From NCBI GenBank assembly GCA_013397075.1, contig VWZS01003779.1, positions 589,187 through 653,186 of the forward strand: a DNA stretch of 64,000 bases. The letters are read 5' to 3'. This stretch comes from Rhabdornis inornatus (lineage: Eukaryota; Chordata; Aves; Passeriformes; Rhabdornithidae). The notes under the pieces were generated by a model. The model was not told where the DNA came from and did no database searches. It saw only the letters and a list, made by a program, of their open reading frames with translations. Positions 10,986-23,100 of this stretch are shown piece by piece. The translations under genes and the position numbers were made by a program. The number at the start of each line of letters is the position of its first letter. Within the stretch, counting starts at the first letter, position 1.

Positions 10986-13420
10986 GGAGGAAACTTCCAT
11001 GAAGGCTTTGGAAACAGGGGCCTGATTTCAGTGACAGTTTTGTTATGGCTTAGGGAGATCCAGCAGTTTTGGAAGGTTACCAGTCTGAAATGGTTTGGTT
11101 TCAGAGTTTGAATTTGCTCCTGTGGCCCAGCAGTTTGTGTGACATCCCTGGGCTCCCAGGCATGGGGAAAGGCTTGGAAGGAAAACCCAGCTGGGGAACA
11201 ACCAGCCTGAATCACCAGCTGTGAATGCCCTCGTTTGCCTGCAGAGGAAATGATAGGAGATGAACAAATGGAGCCTTCAGGGGCTGGGCTGGGAGGCTGT
11301 GGGATCCAGTACCACGTTCTAAAAGACAAGCAAAGACAAACTCTGTCTACAAATGGAGCTGAGAAAACTTCCAAGTCTGAGCAGGACAGGCTGTGTCAGA
11401 ACTGATTTGAGCAGGGAATTAAGAGCTGATCCTTTTAGGGACAGACAGGGAATTCTTGATGCTTGTGTGTCCTCCAGCAACTCTCACATCTGTGAGTGTG
11501 TGTGACTTGTTTCACTGACTCTGAGATATCTTAATCTAAACTCTATCAACTGGGCTCTTTTGGGTTTGTTTTTTTTAAATGAAACTTGTTTCAGTGAGTT
11601 GGTCTGAAATACTGGGACAACAACAAAGTATTTGCCATTTATTAGCAAGTGTCACAGCTGAGCTTTATGCTGTAAAGGGCTTTTCTACAGAAGGAGCAAA
11701 ACCCCAGCTTGGGCAGCAAAACTTCCCTGTTTTGCTGGTGGAATTCAGAATTATTGCTCTTTTTCTGGGGATCACAAGGAATCAGTGACAGAATATAAAG
11801 GCTGTGCATGAGATTTTCCAGTACTGACCTACTTCTTCTCTCATTAAAATCACTGTGAGTTTTACCATTGACTTTTCAGGCTGAGTCAGGCCAATATTGT
11901 GTGCTAATGAAATTGCTTTCCAAAAAGCTTCTCCAGTAGTTGTGTCCAACTGTTCCAAGCCATGGGTCACAATAGGATTTCAAAAGCACTGAGAAGACCA
12001 TCAGCATTGTGAAACGTATTTCCTGGCCCTGGGTGGCTCAAATTTGCATCTCACAGGCTGTGGCAGGAAGGGGAAACCACACAGAGGGCTCTTTCTGGAA
12101 GAATCTGTGCATTTGCCTTGGTGGTCTCCTCCTTCAGGTCTCCCCCATCTTGTAGAGGAACCTGGCAGGAACACAGAGGCTGAATTACCCCAATATGCAG
12201 CACAGGGAGTGCATGAGACAGGTGGTGTCAGAGATTTCACTGCTTTATTATTTCTATCCTGTGAGCTTTTAACATTAAGGAACTTTTTTCCCTTTTAATT
12301 CTTTTGTAATTTGCTCCACAGTTCAGTGTTTCACACTATTTGGACATTCAAGAGCCCAGAGAGCTCTGCCAGAGGAGCCCAGACACAATGGAAAAGGATT
12401 TCCTTTGGGTTCAAGGCATAGCCATGAGAAGGAGCTTTACCTGGGTCAGGTTTTTCCTCAAGTATCTACAGGAAATGCTGAATAAGCATAACAGCCTAAA
12501 TGGATGAAAGCCTGATTTTCCTCATATTAACAGTGGGGTCAGAGCCAGGGATTTGGTTTGGGGCTAAAGAAACTGCAGGATGTAAAGCCGAGGCCAAAAG
12601 AAAAACAGGATTTTAAACTGTGTGCTTTAAAGTTAATGAATACTTACACTGTCTGGAACACCATGCAGGAAAGAAAAACTCTGGGCTTTTTTCAACTCGT
12701 TATTTTGGGGGATTTTCCTTCTTTTTTCCTTGCACAATTTAGCAGTCAGAGATCTACAAAAGGAAGACCGGAGCGTTCAGATAATTTTAGGGGATCTTTT
12801 TTTTTTTTTTTTCCGAAGGAAAAAAATGTTATCTATCCAAAAATCGTTGAGCTGAGGCTGTGCAAGGCTGCTACAGCAGCAGCATTGTGCCCTCCAGTGA
12901 CAGGAGCTGCTACAGCAGCAGGAGTGACATTCCTGCAAGCTCCCCGGGGACTCCTCCACACAGGGATGCTCGGAAAGTTAATATGAATTAATCAAAAAAT
13001 GAAGTTAATCCAGTCTAAGTGAAAATATCTACATCCCACTCTCACCACTTTCCCTTCAGCAGATGCCTGCCTGCTTAATTTGCTCTTAAATTTGTTGTAA
13101 TCTCCCTACCCCTGGACATTCACAGAATTGTTTTTGGCTTTTAGATTAGAACACACCAGAAAAGAATGCAGTCTCCACATCTGTAAGGAGCTGCCAGTTG
13201 TAATAATTTTCTGCTCTTCGATGGGTAGTCTTGCAGGAACAAGGAGCTTTGTGGTGCACAAGAGCTTGATTTTGCAATGAGGTTCCAGAAGCAAAGCCAC
13301 AGGTTTGGGGCAGGGAGCTGGGATGAGGGTGCTCAGCATCCTGCCCTTCCCTGGGCTGGGATCACTCCAAGGGCTGGTCCCTGGGAGGAAATGGGCTGAG
13401 TTGGGAGAGAGGAGAGAGAA
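10986..13420. other. presumed intronic DNA with a short repeated CAG-rich motif
   Basis: No gene was recognised. A T15-16 run lies near 12797-12813. The motif 'gctgctacagcagcag' occurs at about 12868 and 12906, 38 bp apart. Its GCTGC/GCAGC arms could form a small hairpin. Confidence 0.5.
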
Positions 13421-13560
13421 CCTGGCAGTGCCCAAGGCCAGGCTGGACAGGGCTTGGAGCAGCCTGGGACAGTGGGAGGTGTCCCTGCCATGGCAGGGAG
13501 TGGGACTGGATGAGCTTTAAAGGTCCCTTTCAACCAGAACAATTCTATGTTTCTATTCTC
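13421..13560 (+). mobile_element. CR1 LINE 3' end, sense
   Basis: It runs from 'cctggcagtgcccaaggccagg' through 'ggacagtgggaggtgtccctgcc' and 'ctggatgagctttaaaggtccc' to 'caattctatgtttctattc', the CR1 3' terminus. It is only moderately diverged and 5' truncated. Confidence 0.92.
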
Positions 13561-13830
13561 TAATTGTATCTTCGTTTAGTTTTCCAGCACTCGTGTGCCC
13601 TAAGGGCATCCCTGAAATGTGGGCAATCCAAAGTGTATTTCTGTAAAAATGTAATGATTGAAAACTGAGCCCTGTTCTTCTGCATGGAGAGGATAAAACC
13701 CCTGAGGTGACAGGTCAGAGCTGAACTCTTTTATTGTTTGAAATGTGAGATTGATGCAAGGCTCCCCTACCCTCCTTTTCTTGTGAACAATGAGCTGTAT
13801 GCAGAGAGAAAAAGAGAAATCAATCCCCTG

Positions 13831-14035
13831 TGCCAGGCAGGGTCAGCTTGGACATCAGGAGGAATTTCTCTCTGGAAAGGGTGATCTGACATTGGCAGGG
13901 CTGCCCAGGGAGGTTTGGAGTCCCCATCCCTGGAGGTGCCCAAGGAATTCCTGGAGGTGGCACTGAGTGCCCTGGGCTGGGGACAGGGTGGGGATTGGTC
14001 ACAGGTTGAGCTCGATCATCTTGGGCGTCTTCTCC
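13831..14035 (+). mobile_element. CR1 LINE fragment, sense, left part split by an LTR
   Basis: CR1 similarity runs from 'gacatcaggaggaatttctctctgg' through 'gctgcccagggaggtttggagtcccc' to 'gattggtcacaggttgagctcgatcatcttgggcgtcttc'. It stops abruptly at 14035 within the 'gtcttttccaacc' block and resumes at 14495. Confidence 0.9.
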
Positions 14036-14494
14036 TGTCGCGGCGGGTCTTGGGGCGGTGGTGGAGCGCTGTGACCTTCTAGAGAAGCGTCCTGGGCAGG
14101 ACATCCTCTGGGCACAGGCACCTCCTCCATGCTTGCTGCCGGGTGGAAAGCGATTCCAGCTCTCTTGGGAGCTCGGATCCGCGTGTGGTGGCCCAAGGAA
14201 GCTTTATTCTTCTTTCCTTCAAAGAGTCCAGGGACAAACTGGCTCAAGGGGGTCTGAGGGAGCAGGGTTGATGTAGGAAAGCCAGGGGGCGGGGTAGAGC
14301 ATCCAACCAATCATCTGAGGGCTTAGGGGCAGTACAAAGGGGGAAGAGCCAATGGGGTACAGCTAATTTACATGAAACAGGGAGGCATGCTGGGAGTCAC
14401 CTTTTTGTCACCATTACGTTGAGGGAGTGCCTAAGGCCATAACCTCCAGGGGAAAGAAATTGATTCTTGTGTTGAGAGGCTTTTGGCCTCCAAA
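14036..14494 (-). mobile_element. solo LTR of an endogenous retrovirus, antisense, nested in CR1
   Basis: About 459 bp separate two halves of one CR1. The bases ttctcc flank it on both sides (14030-14035 and 14495-14500) and look like a 6-bp target-site duplication. On the + strand it starts TGTCGCGG. The other end is ambiguous by two bases, because CA falls at 14491-14492. Read on the - strand it has inverted CCAAT (ATTGG) motifs (14349-14353 and 14307-14311), a GC box (14285-14294) and AATAAA (14208-14203), and it ends in CpG-rich sequence up to CGACA. That order is what U3-R-U5 should show. No internal retroviral genes are present, so it is a recombined solo LTR. The family is not identified. 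Confidence 0.82.
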
Positions 14495-14525
14495 TTCTCC
14501 CACTCCAATGGATCTGTGATCCCAA
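14495..14525 (+). mobile_element. CR1 LINE fragment, sense, right part after the LTR
   Basis: 'ttctcccactccaatggatctgtgatccc' continues the CR1 tail (consensus type 'ttttccaacctgaatgattctgtgattc') that was interrupted at 14035. Confidence 0.8.
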
Positions 14526-17500
14526 AACAAGCAGGAAACCGAGCAAGGAGAATGAAACCAGCGAAGCTGGACGAGAGGCAGCATGGTGGAAGAGCTGTGC
14601 TTTGTTGCTCAGGGGGATGTGAGCAGGGGTTGCTGTGTGTGATGTCTGGCACTGCTGCACACCAGCTCTGCTGGAACGTGGGCACAGGGAAATCCTTCCT
14701 CTCCAGTGCAGTGATCATATGGAGAGCAGCTGTAATTGAATTAGAGACTGATTTAATGAAATGCTATTAGAAGTGACACCGCCTTGCACTGTCGTGGCAG
14801 CCCTTTGGAGCAGCACTCAGAGCAGCTGCCAGGTGGGAATCACCAGCTTTTAAACTCTCGTTTCCTGCCTTTTTTTCCTCCACTTCTTTTTCTGAAGGGG
14901 AAAAGTACAAAGAGACCTTGGTTTACAGAGATGTGAGCAAGTTATGCTTTGCACAAAAAAGAGATAGTTTGATAAAATAGGTGTTTTTTTGGTCAGATCA
15001 CTGTAACACATCAACTTTCTGAGAAATATTTTCAGTTTGCACATTTTTTCCCGTACCCTCACGGAGTTTTGAAGGGAAAAAGTTGGCTTGCAGAGTAGGA
15101 GAAATTGTTGGTTTGCAATAATTGTGTCATTGAAAAGAAGGTGCAGGTTCACAAAACCACCTCGTGTTCCACGGGTGTTTTCCATGGTGGGGATAACAGA
15201 ATTCGTAACTTCATAAAGAATTTACTAATTTGGTTTTTAAAGTGTGCAAGTTCTCTTTGCAGTCATAATTAGTCTCATTTTTAATGGGAGTCTTCTACAA
15301 TAAAGGAATAAAGTTCAGAGATATTGACTGAAATCTCTTTAGGATTCTCTGGTTTAGTTTGTTTAGCACTAAGGAAAAAATACTTTAAATGTATCCCATA
15401 TTCTTGAACTTTTATCTTCAAAGTAATAATTAGTAATAATAGATTAACACAATCAAATTTCTGCAGAGCAGGAAAAATGTCAGTATTTTCTTTCTTTCTT
15501 TCTGTCCCTAGTACCAAAACTTTCTTGGCAGTGGTGAACATGTGATAAGGACAAGGAATTCCATTGCAATGGCAGCTCAAAAGCAAAATTATTAATTTCT
15601 ATATTTGTTTTAGATTGGGCCACAGTACAGTTTTCTTGATTTAATCCAAAAAATAAGCAACTCTGTTTAAATGGATGCTGAAAGAAAAACAGAAAACTAT
15701 GAATAAAAAATGTCCCAGACATGATAGGGCTGGTAATTCCTGTTTAGAAATCACTGCTGTGGTTGTTAGTGCTGGAGATCGAATTTACAGCTGTCTGGAG
15801 GTGTTACATTTAGAATAGTCTCGTTTGTAAATAATTATCAAACTTTGAATACACTTTGGGGGTTTTGCTTTTTTTTAAAAAAAATTTTTAACCTTATTTA
15901 CAACCAGCTTGTTGAAACAGTTCCTGTTTCTGCTCTTCGTGTTTCCTTCTTGTTTAGTTATTAGGGCAGCAGACTTTAAAAGGCAAATTTATTCATTACA
16001 GAGGAGGACCATGCATAATATAGAATTCATGCCATTTATCAAAGCCTGAAAAAATAATTATGGAATTTGTGCATGAAGGAATAGAATTTACACATGTTAG
16101 TAGGATGATATTGTTGTTTATCCACCAGAAAAAATTTGTTTGCCTGAGGCCAAGAAGGTGTAGCATTTCACAGGACTCACTTATCAGAAGCCTCCTAACT
16201 TTATAGGAGTTATTACATGGATTTGACTGCCAGCCATCCTCTTGCCTGAAAGAAAACAAAATGAAAGTAAAATAGGAACCTTCAGCCATTTTTTATCAGT
16301 GGTTTTGAGTTGTTTGGCCTCATTCTGACCTTTCTGATCTGTTCAATTTAGCTTGTCCTAGGGAAGGTGCAGTTCAGGCAGTCTGGGGCTGGGCTGAGCA
16401 GTTTTTTGGGGGCTGCTGTGTGTCCTGAAGAGAAATTACTCAGTTTTGGATCCATGAAAAATTTAAATGCATATTAGACTTGACTTAGTTTTCTGTAGAG
16501 GTTTCTGTTATGAAGGTTTAACTGCAGCTTTAATTTTATTGTCTCCCATGAATCTGTCTACTGAAATTTGTCCTTTGAAGCCAAGTCATTTTTACTCAGT
16601 TGTTTTATTTATATTTGTAAATATTTCAGAAACCAAGGGTATTTCTAATTGCTTAAATCACAAATTATACAGCAGAAGGCTTTAAACTGAATGCTCATCT
16701 CCCTCCAAAAAATAAAATAACTATACAAAACAATAGAGACAACAAATAATAAAGACAACAGCAGAGCCCATGGTCAGCCTTAACTGCATGTTGTAGACAT
16801 TGTTTTTTCTTTGTAAATCAGAATTTCTGTTGTGTTTATTCAATAGGAAAAGTAGAGACAAGAGACTCACATATCTGAAGCTCCTTCCCATGCAAAGCCC
16901 CACCTGGATAATTTCAGTGTGAATTCAGTCTCTGGAGGCTTTGGTCAGGATAGACACCATCCCAAATATATCCCTAAAAACATCAAAAGAAACCATCAAA
17001 ACCTCTCCTTTCAAATATTGTCACCAGCAAGGGACCTCCAAACTTCAAGCCAAACGTTTGCATTTCTTTGAGACAAAAAGAACATACCCAACCTTCTAAT
17101 TGCACCACAGTTAAATTAAAATGAATGCAAAATGGTGTTTTAGGACTTATGGAGCCTCCTGCAGTTTCACAGAAAAAAAAAATAGATGTAAAATATGTGC
17201 TATTTTATGCAACAGCAATTTGGACTGCTACAAAAATAATTACTTTTAAAATCCACGCTGCACATATGCAGATGGTTAACAAACTCTGGCTCAGCCACCA
17301 GATGAAAATGATATGGGGAAAATCCATGCTGCAGAGATAGTGCCATTCCATTAGAAATGTGCAAAGTATGCAAAAAACATTACAGCCAGATTGTTTTCCA
17401 GAACGGCCTGGATCTCAGTGCCAGATGTTTTATTCTTTGCATATCTCCTTGTAACTTCACAATTGCTGCTCTCTGGGTTTGTCCAGCCTAGGAGAGGAAA

Positions 17501-19520
17501 TGGGAGTTTTAGATGTGCTGTCCAGGGACAGGCTGGAGGTTCCAGGCTGTTCATGTTTCTCCCAGCTCCCTCCTGGTTATTCCTGTTCCCTAAATCACAC
17601 AGGGCTCATTTGGGTTGAGCTCCTTTGGTTTTTCACCCAGGTTTGACCCATGGCAACACAAAATGCAAAACCAGAATGGTCAAATGAAAAATGCAAAATG
17701 GTCACTGCAAAAGCAGAGCTCTTGTGCCAGGCAGGACACCCAAGCCCGCTGGAATAAATGGGATTTTGGGGCATGGAATGGCAGGAAAGGGATGGGGGAG
17801 CCCTGCTCTGCCCTCACTGGCCACACCCCCAAAGTCTCCCTGCCTTTGTCTCAATGGAAGTTTGTTGGTGATAGGGAAAACCTGCCTTTGAAAATGTCCA
17901 TTGTTTTATAGATCCAACCCTAGATTTTGCTGAACTGAGATTTATAAGATTTTAAATCAGGTATTTTGTTGCATCTTTAGAGAATGTTGGTATTTATGAG
18001 TTCTAAAAACTGCCCTTCTTGGCTTCCACAGAACCTTTCCTCCATACAGGATCACTGCCAAGGGCAGCAGGACTTATGAGTACCATCAGAGTTTTACAGG
18101 TATCCAAAACCCACATTTTTTGGTAAAAGCCATTTATCCAGTTAAAACTGGTTGATAAACAGTAAATTTTCCTTTTTTCCCCCCTTTTCTATAATGGGGT
18201 TTTTCCCAAAATTTCTAAAGCAAGAGTGTATTCTGTAGTATACAGATGGATTTTTATCCTGAATTAAATCAATTTCAGCTGTCATCCTTTATCCTTACTA
18301 CTGAGTTACTTAATTGGTAATTTCTGAGAGCAGCCATAACTGTCACAGATACTGTGGGAGAGCCATCAACACTCTGCATGTTGATATAACTGCAGAGTTT
18401 TGTTATTTTTCCAAGTGTTCTTGTTAAGCACCAAATGCCATTGCCAGTGTTTTGCCCACAGTGTTCCATGTTTGAAGGAAATCCTCCTTTAAATCAGTGT
18501 GGACTGCAGTTGTAGGAGCCTCCTAAACTGCAATCCGAGTCCTGCAGGAGCATGTGTCAGGAAAAGAATCTAAAACATGGTTTAACAAGCATGTGACAAT
18601 AAATTAAGGAAATGCATTTGGATCTGTGAGGAAGAAATGGTTTCCACAAAAATACTCATCTCCTCCCAGTCACAGCTGTGACTTTTGAATATGTATTAAG
18701 CTCTGCAAGGAGAGCTAAGCTCGGAATTTGGCAGTAATAGTCTATTCATAAATATACATGAAATGTGAAAAAAGAGTTTATGGAATTGGAAGTGAGCACT
18801 GGCCAGGGTAAGCACACATACCTTGAGATAAAAATTGCAATTCCTTGTCAGCACATGAGGCCTCTGATTTCAGCTGATGAATGTAACAGTGTCATTAGAT
18901 TTTCTCATATTCTGCATTACTTATAATTGGATAGTGTATTAACAAGTGAATGGTTGTTTAAGGGGAGAGGAGGAACCTTCTACCCAGGCAGTTTAAGGTT
19001 TAATATCTTCTCTCCAACAGAAACAACTCTTTTAACATTCAAAGAGAGATTTTGGCTTTTTCTCCCCACTCACTCTACCTCCACAAAGCAGATGGCAAAT
19101 GTCTCACTGAAAGAGCCAGTGCAAACAGAGTCTGCATCTGCCCATCCTCCTGTTTGTCCTGCCAGCAAAGGGGAAACAATATTAAATTTAGGGTCTTGTA
19201 TCAAACACTTGCAGCTACATTTCCAGTTTTTCCCATTTTGCATTCTCACACGTCGTTGAGCCAAGCTACTGACAGCTTTTACTTATTTTGATGTATAGCA
19301 GGGAATGAAATGTATTTATTGACATCATATTTCACATGGCATCTTCCAACAATGAGCAAGTGTGCCTTTGACTGGTATTTAATATTTTCCTCTGACTAGT
19401 ATTTGATAGTTTTTCACTTCTATGTGCACAGAGATCTGCTCATTTCCAAGGTAATTGTCTGTGATTTGAAAGCAGGATTATCATGTAAATAGATATTTAT
19501 ATATATACACCTGCAGAAGC
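14526..19520. other. presumed intronic DNA, nothing recognised
   Basis: AT-leaning sequence with a (TTTC)n run at about 15485-15503, an A/T run at about 15871-15890 and several short chance frames. A ~25-bp imperfect tandem repeat ('tgactggtatttaatattttc' type) lies at 19370-19420. Confidence 0.5.
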
Positions 19521-19655
19521 CTTGGTGGTGAAGGGGAATTTTAGAAAGGCAGGAGATTGGAACAGCAAGGGTAACATACCAAGAAAGCAAATTAAATATT
19601 GGCTTGGGTTGTGTTTAGTAAGAGCTGGTGGTTGCACCTCACTTATTTTGTATTG
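19521..19655. repeat. diverged duplicated segment, copy 1
   Basis: This segment aligns to 20051-20172. Shared blocks include 'gaaagcaaattaaa', 'attgtgttta/gttgtgttta' and 'ggtggttgcacctc/cagtggttgcacctc'. The copies are direct repeats about 525 bp apart with small gaps. The family is unknown. Confidence 0.75.
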
Positions 19656-20050
19656 AACAAATTCTAGTTTGATTTACCAATTCTACAACATTTAAACTTT
19701 CACGTTTAGGGTAGCCAGCAAACAAATGAGGTGAGTGCTCACCACTGAGAACTTTCCAGAAGAGCATCACACATTGCCTTCAGATTTCTGGGTTTTTCTT
19801 GTGCCCCGTCAGCCAGTGAGAGTGAAGACACAGGAAGAATGGAGCATATGGAAAATGTTCCCATATTTCTCCCAGTGAAAAACTATTTGGCATTAATGCT
19901 ATCACATTAAGACTTTGATTCCTGGCTGATGAGAGGAAAAGCAAGGTAATAAATGAATATTTCAATGAGTTCATGTGGGAAGGGTAGGTGTGCTTTAAAG
20001 GACGCCTTAAATTATGACAAAACTCACAATAGTGCAAGAGTTTCTGGTCC

Positions 20051-20172
20051 AGGTTGGTGGTAAAGAGGAGTTTTTTAGAAAGGAATGATATTGGAAGAGG
20101 AGAGAAAGCAAATTAAACATTGAGTGGGATTGTGTTTAACAAGAAGCAGTGGTTGCACCTCGATATGTATTG
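20051..20172. repeat. diverged duplicated segment, copy 2
   Basis: Direct repeat of 19521-19655 (see there). Similarity fades after 'gtattg'. Confidence 0.75.
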
Positions 20173-23100
20173 CATATAGAGATATTTTCTTTAACTCTTT
20201 ATCATTTAACTTCCTCCTTGGTGAATATTGCAGTGGAGAGGTCTTAGTACAACATGGCTTTAACATGGGTTTAAAATGCTTCAAAAACCAGTTCAAAAGT
20301 ATATTGTTAAAGCAGGCACATTTGAAAATGACAACTGAGCAGTGGCAGAGCTTCCCTGGACCTTTTTCTGAAAGCACCATTATTATTTTCACTCGAAGGT
20401 AGAAGAGGGAAATCAGATGTTTTGGATTACACTTGAGATAGAAAATAGATGTGATCAGTTCAAAGAACCAGGGGAGATTTTGTTTGCATAAATTGTAGCT
20501 GCTCTACATAGTTAACCTTAAAAGCCTTCTGTCAAAGAAATGCTGTTTTGTTAAAGTAGTACCAAGTCTCCTGCTCTGTGATATCTCATTACACAGGAAT
20601 ACTTTGCATTCCCAGGCACTCTAAACACTATTATCTGCTACTTGTCCATTTGAAAAGCAATGTCCAATTTGCTTATGCAAAGGAAATAATGGTGTTTGTG
20701 GAGAATTCACATTAATTCTGAGCAAAAGTCCTCACTGGAAGTTAATACAGGGACTGACTGACTCATGGTGTTTTTACAACAGTGTAATTTAAAAAAATAC
20801 AGATGTATTTTTTTAAAAAATCAGCTTTTCCTGATGAGTTTTTAAACTTGCACCACAATAACCTGATGGATGTGTAGTAATTACAGGCAACATGTACAGC
20901 AGTGCTTGAGGAGGATTTCATTAAACCCAGAGAGGCAGGAGAACTCTGAGTAGGAGCCACCACCAGATTTATTGCCAGCAGTGCTCCTCAGCTCTGTGTT
21001 CTCTGCAGAAGAAGTGTGGAGCTTTCAGAGGGGCTGGGAGGACTCAGGAGTTGAGATCTCACTATGAAAGGCTTTATTTTAAAATAATGTTGGTGTTTAG
21101 CAGCATCATAAACACCTTGGTGTTCTCCAGACCACTGAAATCCTGCTGCAAAACAGGCAGAGCATCCCACAGCCACAATTCCTAATCCAAAAAAGCTCTC
21201 AGAGCTGCTAAGCTCCTCTGTCTCTCTCTTCTTTGCTGCATTCTTACCCAAACCCACCTCTGATCTGTTGGTTTTCCTTGGAAAGCCCCATCCCTGTGGG
21301 ATGGTTCCACAAGTGGCCCACTTAACAGCAAAGTCTTTTCTCCCTCATCACATGAAATCCCTTCCAGGTTCAAGTAAGGTGCAGATTATTTGTTTACTTC
21401 ACTAACATGCAGAATGCAGAATAACACAGCACCTGCCAAAAAAAACCCCAGTGGGATCCCACCAGGAGCTGAATAAGAGCATTCCTTGTTGATACTCATT
21501 TTTTGAATTTTCCTGCTTCACTAATCTCTGTTTAATTTAGGATCCCCTGCCCATGGATCTCTGCTCAGTACAATACTGGGTCAAATGCCTTACAACAGTT
21601 TGGGCCATGTAATCATCTTTATAAAAGCAAACATGTAATCATATCAAGGAATGAAATCAGGTTTGCTTGGCATGACCTGTTTTCCTCCAGCAATGCTGAC
21701 AAAGATTAGGTTCCAAAACTTCCTTTGGTTTATAATTGTTTTATAGGCCTCAGTCTATTTAAATTGCAAGTTTAGAGGCTTTTGTCCTGAATCCAGGTTA
21801 AGTTCTTGCATTCCTGATAGGGAGAGCAGCTCACAGTGAAAATCCTGCAGGACAAATACTGCTCCATGAAGTGGGGTGGGTGAGTTCTTAAAGAGGGTGA
21901 CTCTTGGTTCAGTGTCCTCTGCATCCATCTGATAATGGGAGAAGGGAAAAAGGGGGGATTAGAGATATAAAATGTGCCCTGATATGAAAATAAAGCACGT
22001 GGAAGCCTTTGTGATGCTGCTTTAACAAACATTCTTCTATCAGTGAAGTCTGGGATATTAAGCACCCTGGATTTAGTAAAACCCCATCTCAGTTTCTCTT
22101 GCTTTTCAGATTAGATTCATTGACATGATTTTTTTGTTTTGATTTGAAATACAATTGTATTATTATCATTCTGATTTCCCTGTAATTTTTAGCCTGCTGG
22201 ACAGTGCCTCACCAGCTCAGTTGTACCAGGAGCTGCTCAAACCCTGAGCCTTTGGGTATCAGTGACAGAACTCCCATCACTTATTCCCTTTTAAAAATCT
22301 CAGTTTCCTAATAGGTGAAGCAAATGGGTGCCATTCAGGCACAAAAATGAATATGTGAGTGACAGAAAGGCTGGAATACAGCAAAATGCTGAATTTGGAG
22401 GCAGAGAGCACAATGGGCAGCTGAGGAGATCCCTTCAGTGAAATGCAGCCAGGATTAGATCAGAGCTGGGAAGTGCAGGGACAGGCAAAACCACTTTGTG
22501 TAAAATCATTGCAGGATTCAGAGCTGGGGAAATAGCCATTAATGATGTCAGGATCCAGCTCTAGCTGCTTTGTGCTGCCTTTGTGCTGCTCATGTCTGCA
22601 CCTTACAGACCCCTTGAAAGCCTCGTCCTCCTGAAGAATGGGGGATGATTTTAAACGTGCATTGAAAGTGCACAGGATAGGAAATGTGACTTCTATTTTT
22701 CATGTATTTTAGCTGGTAATGCTGAATTCCTCTCTAGGTTCTCCTTCAGACAACGAACTGATATTAAAACCAGCAGTTTAGGGATTATTTTGTTGAAAAA
22801 TAAGTGATTTTGCAGTTATTTTTAAGGTATGTTGAGTAGGAACAGTTTTTACACTTGAAAGTAGTCACAATTGTATTTATCCATAGCTCAGCATGTGACT
22901 CTGAGCTTTGCCTTTTGATGAAATGGAACAAATGTAAAAATGACCTTTTTAGTTGAGGGCTTGGAATCTTTTTGTGGCTGAGAACAAACCAGTGGCCATT
23001 TGCTGCGAGCTCTTCATCAGTGCTTACACTGCTCTTCATTTGCTACTTCTGGCTAAATAACTTTTTAAAAGGTAATTAATACTATTTCAATAGAATGTCA

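Noticed and set aside
13421..14525. Possible single gene from clustered open frames on both strands
   Set aside because: The frames coincide with two CR1 fragments and a solo LTR, which explain the GC content and openness.
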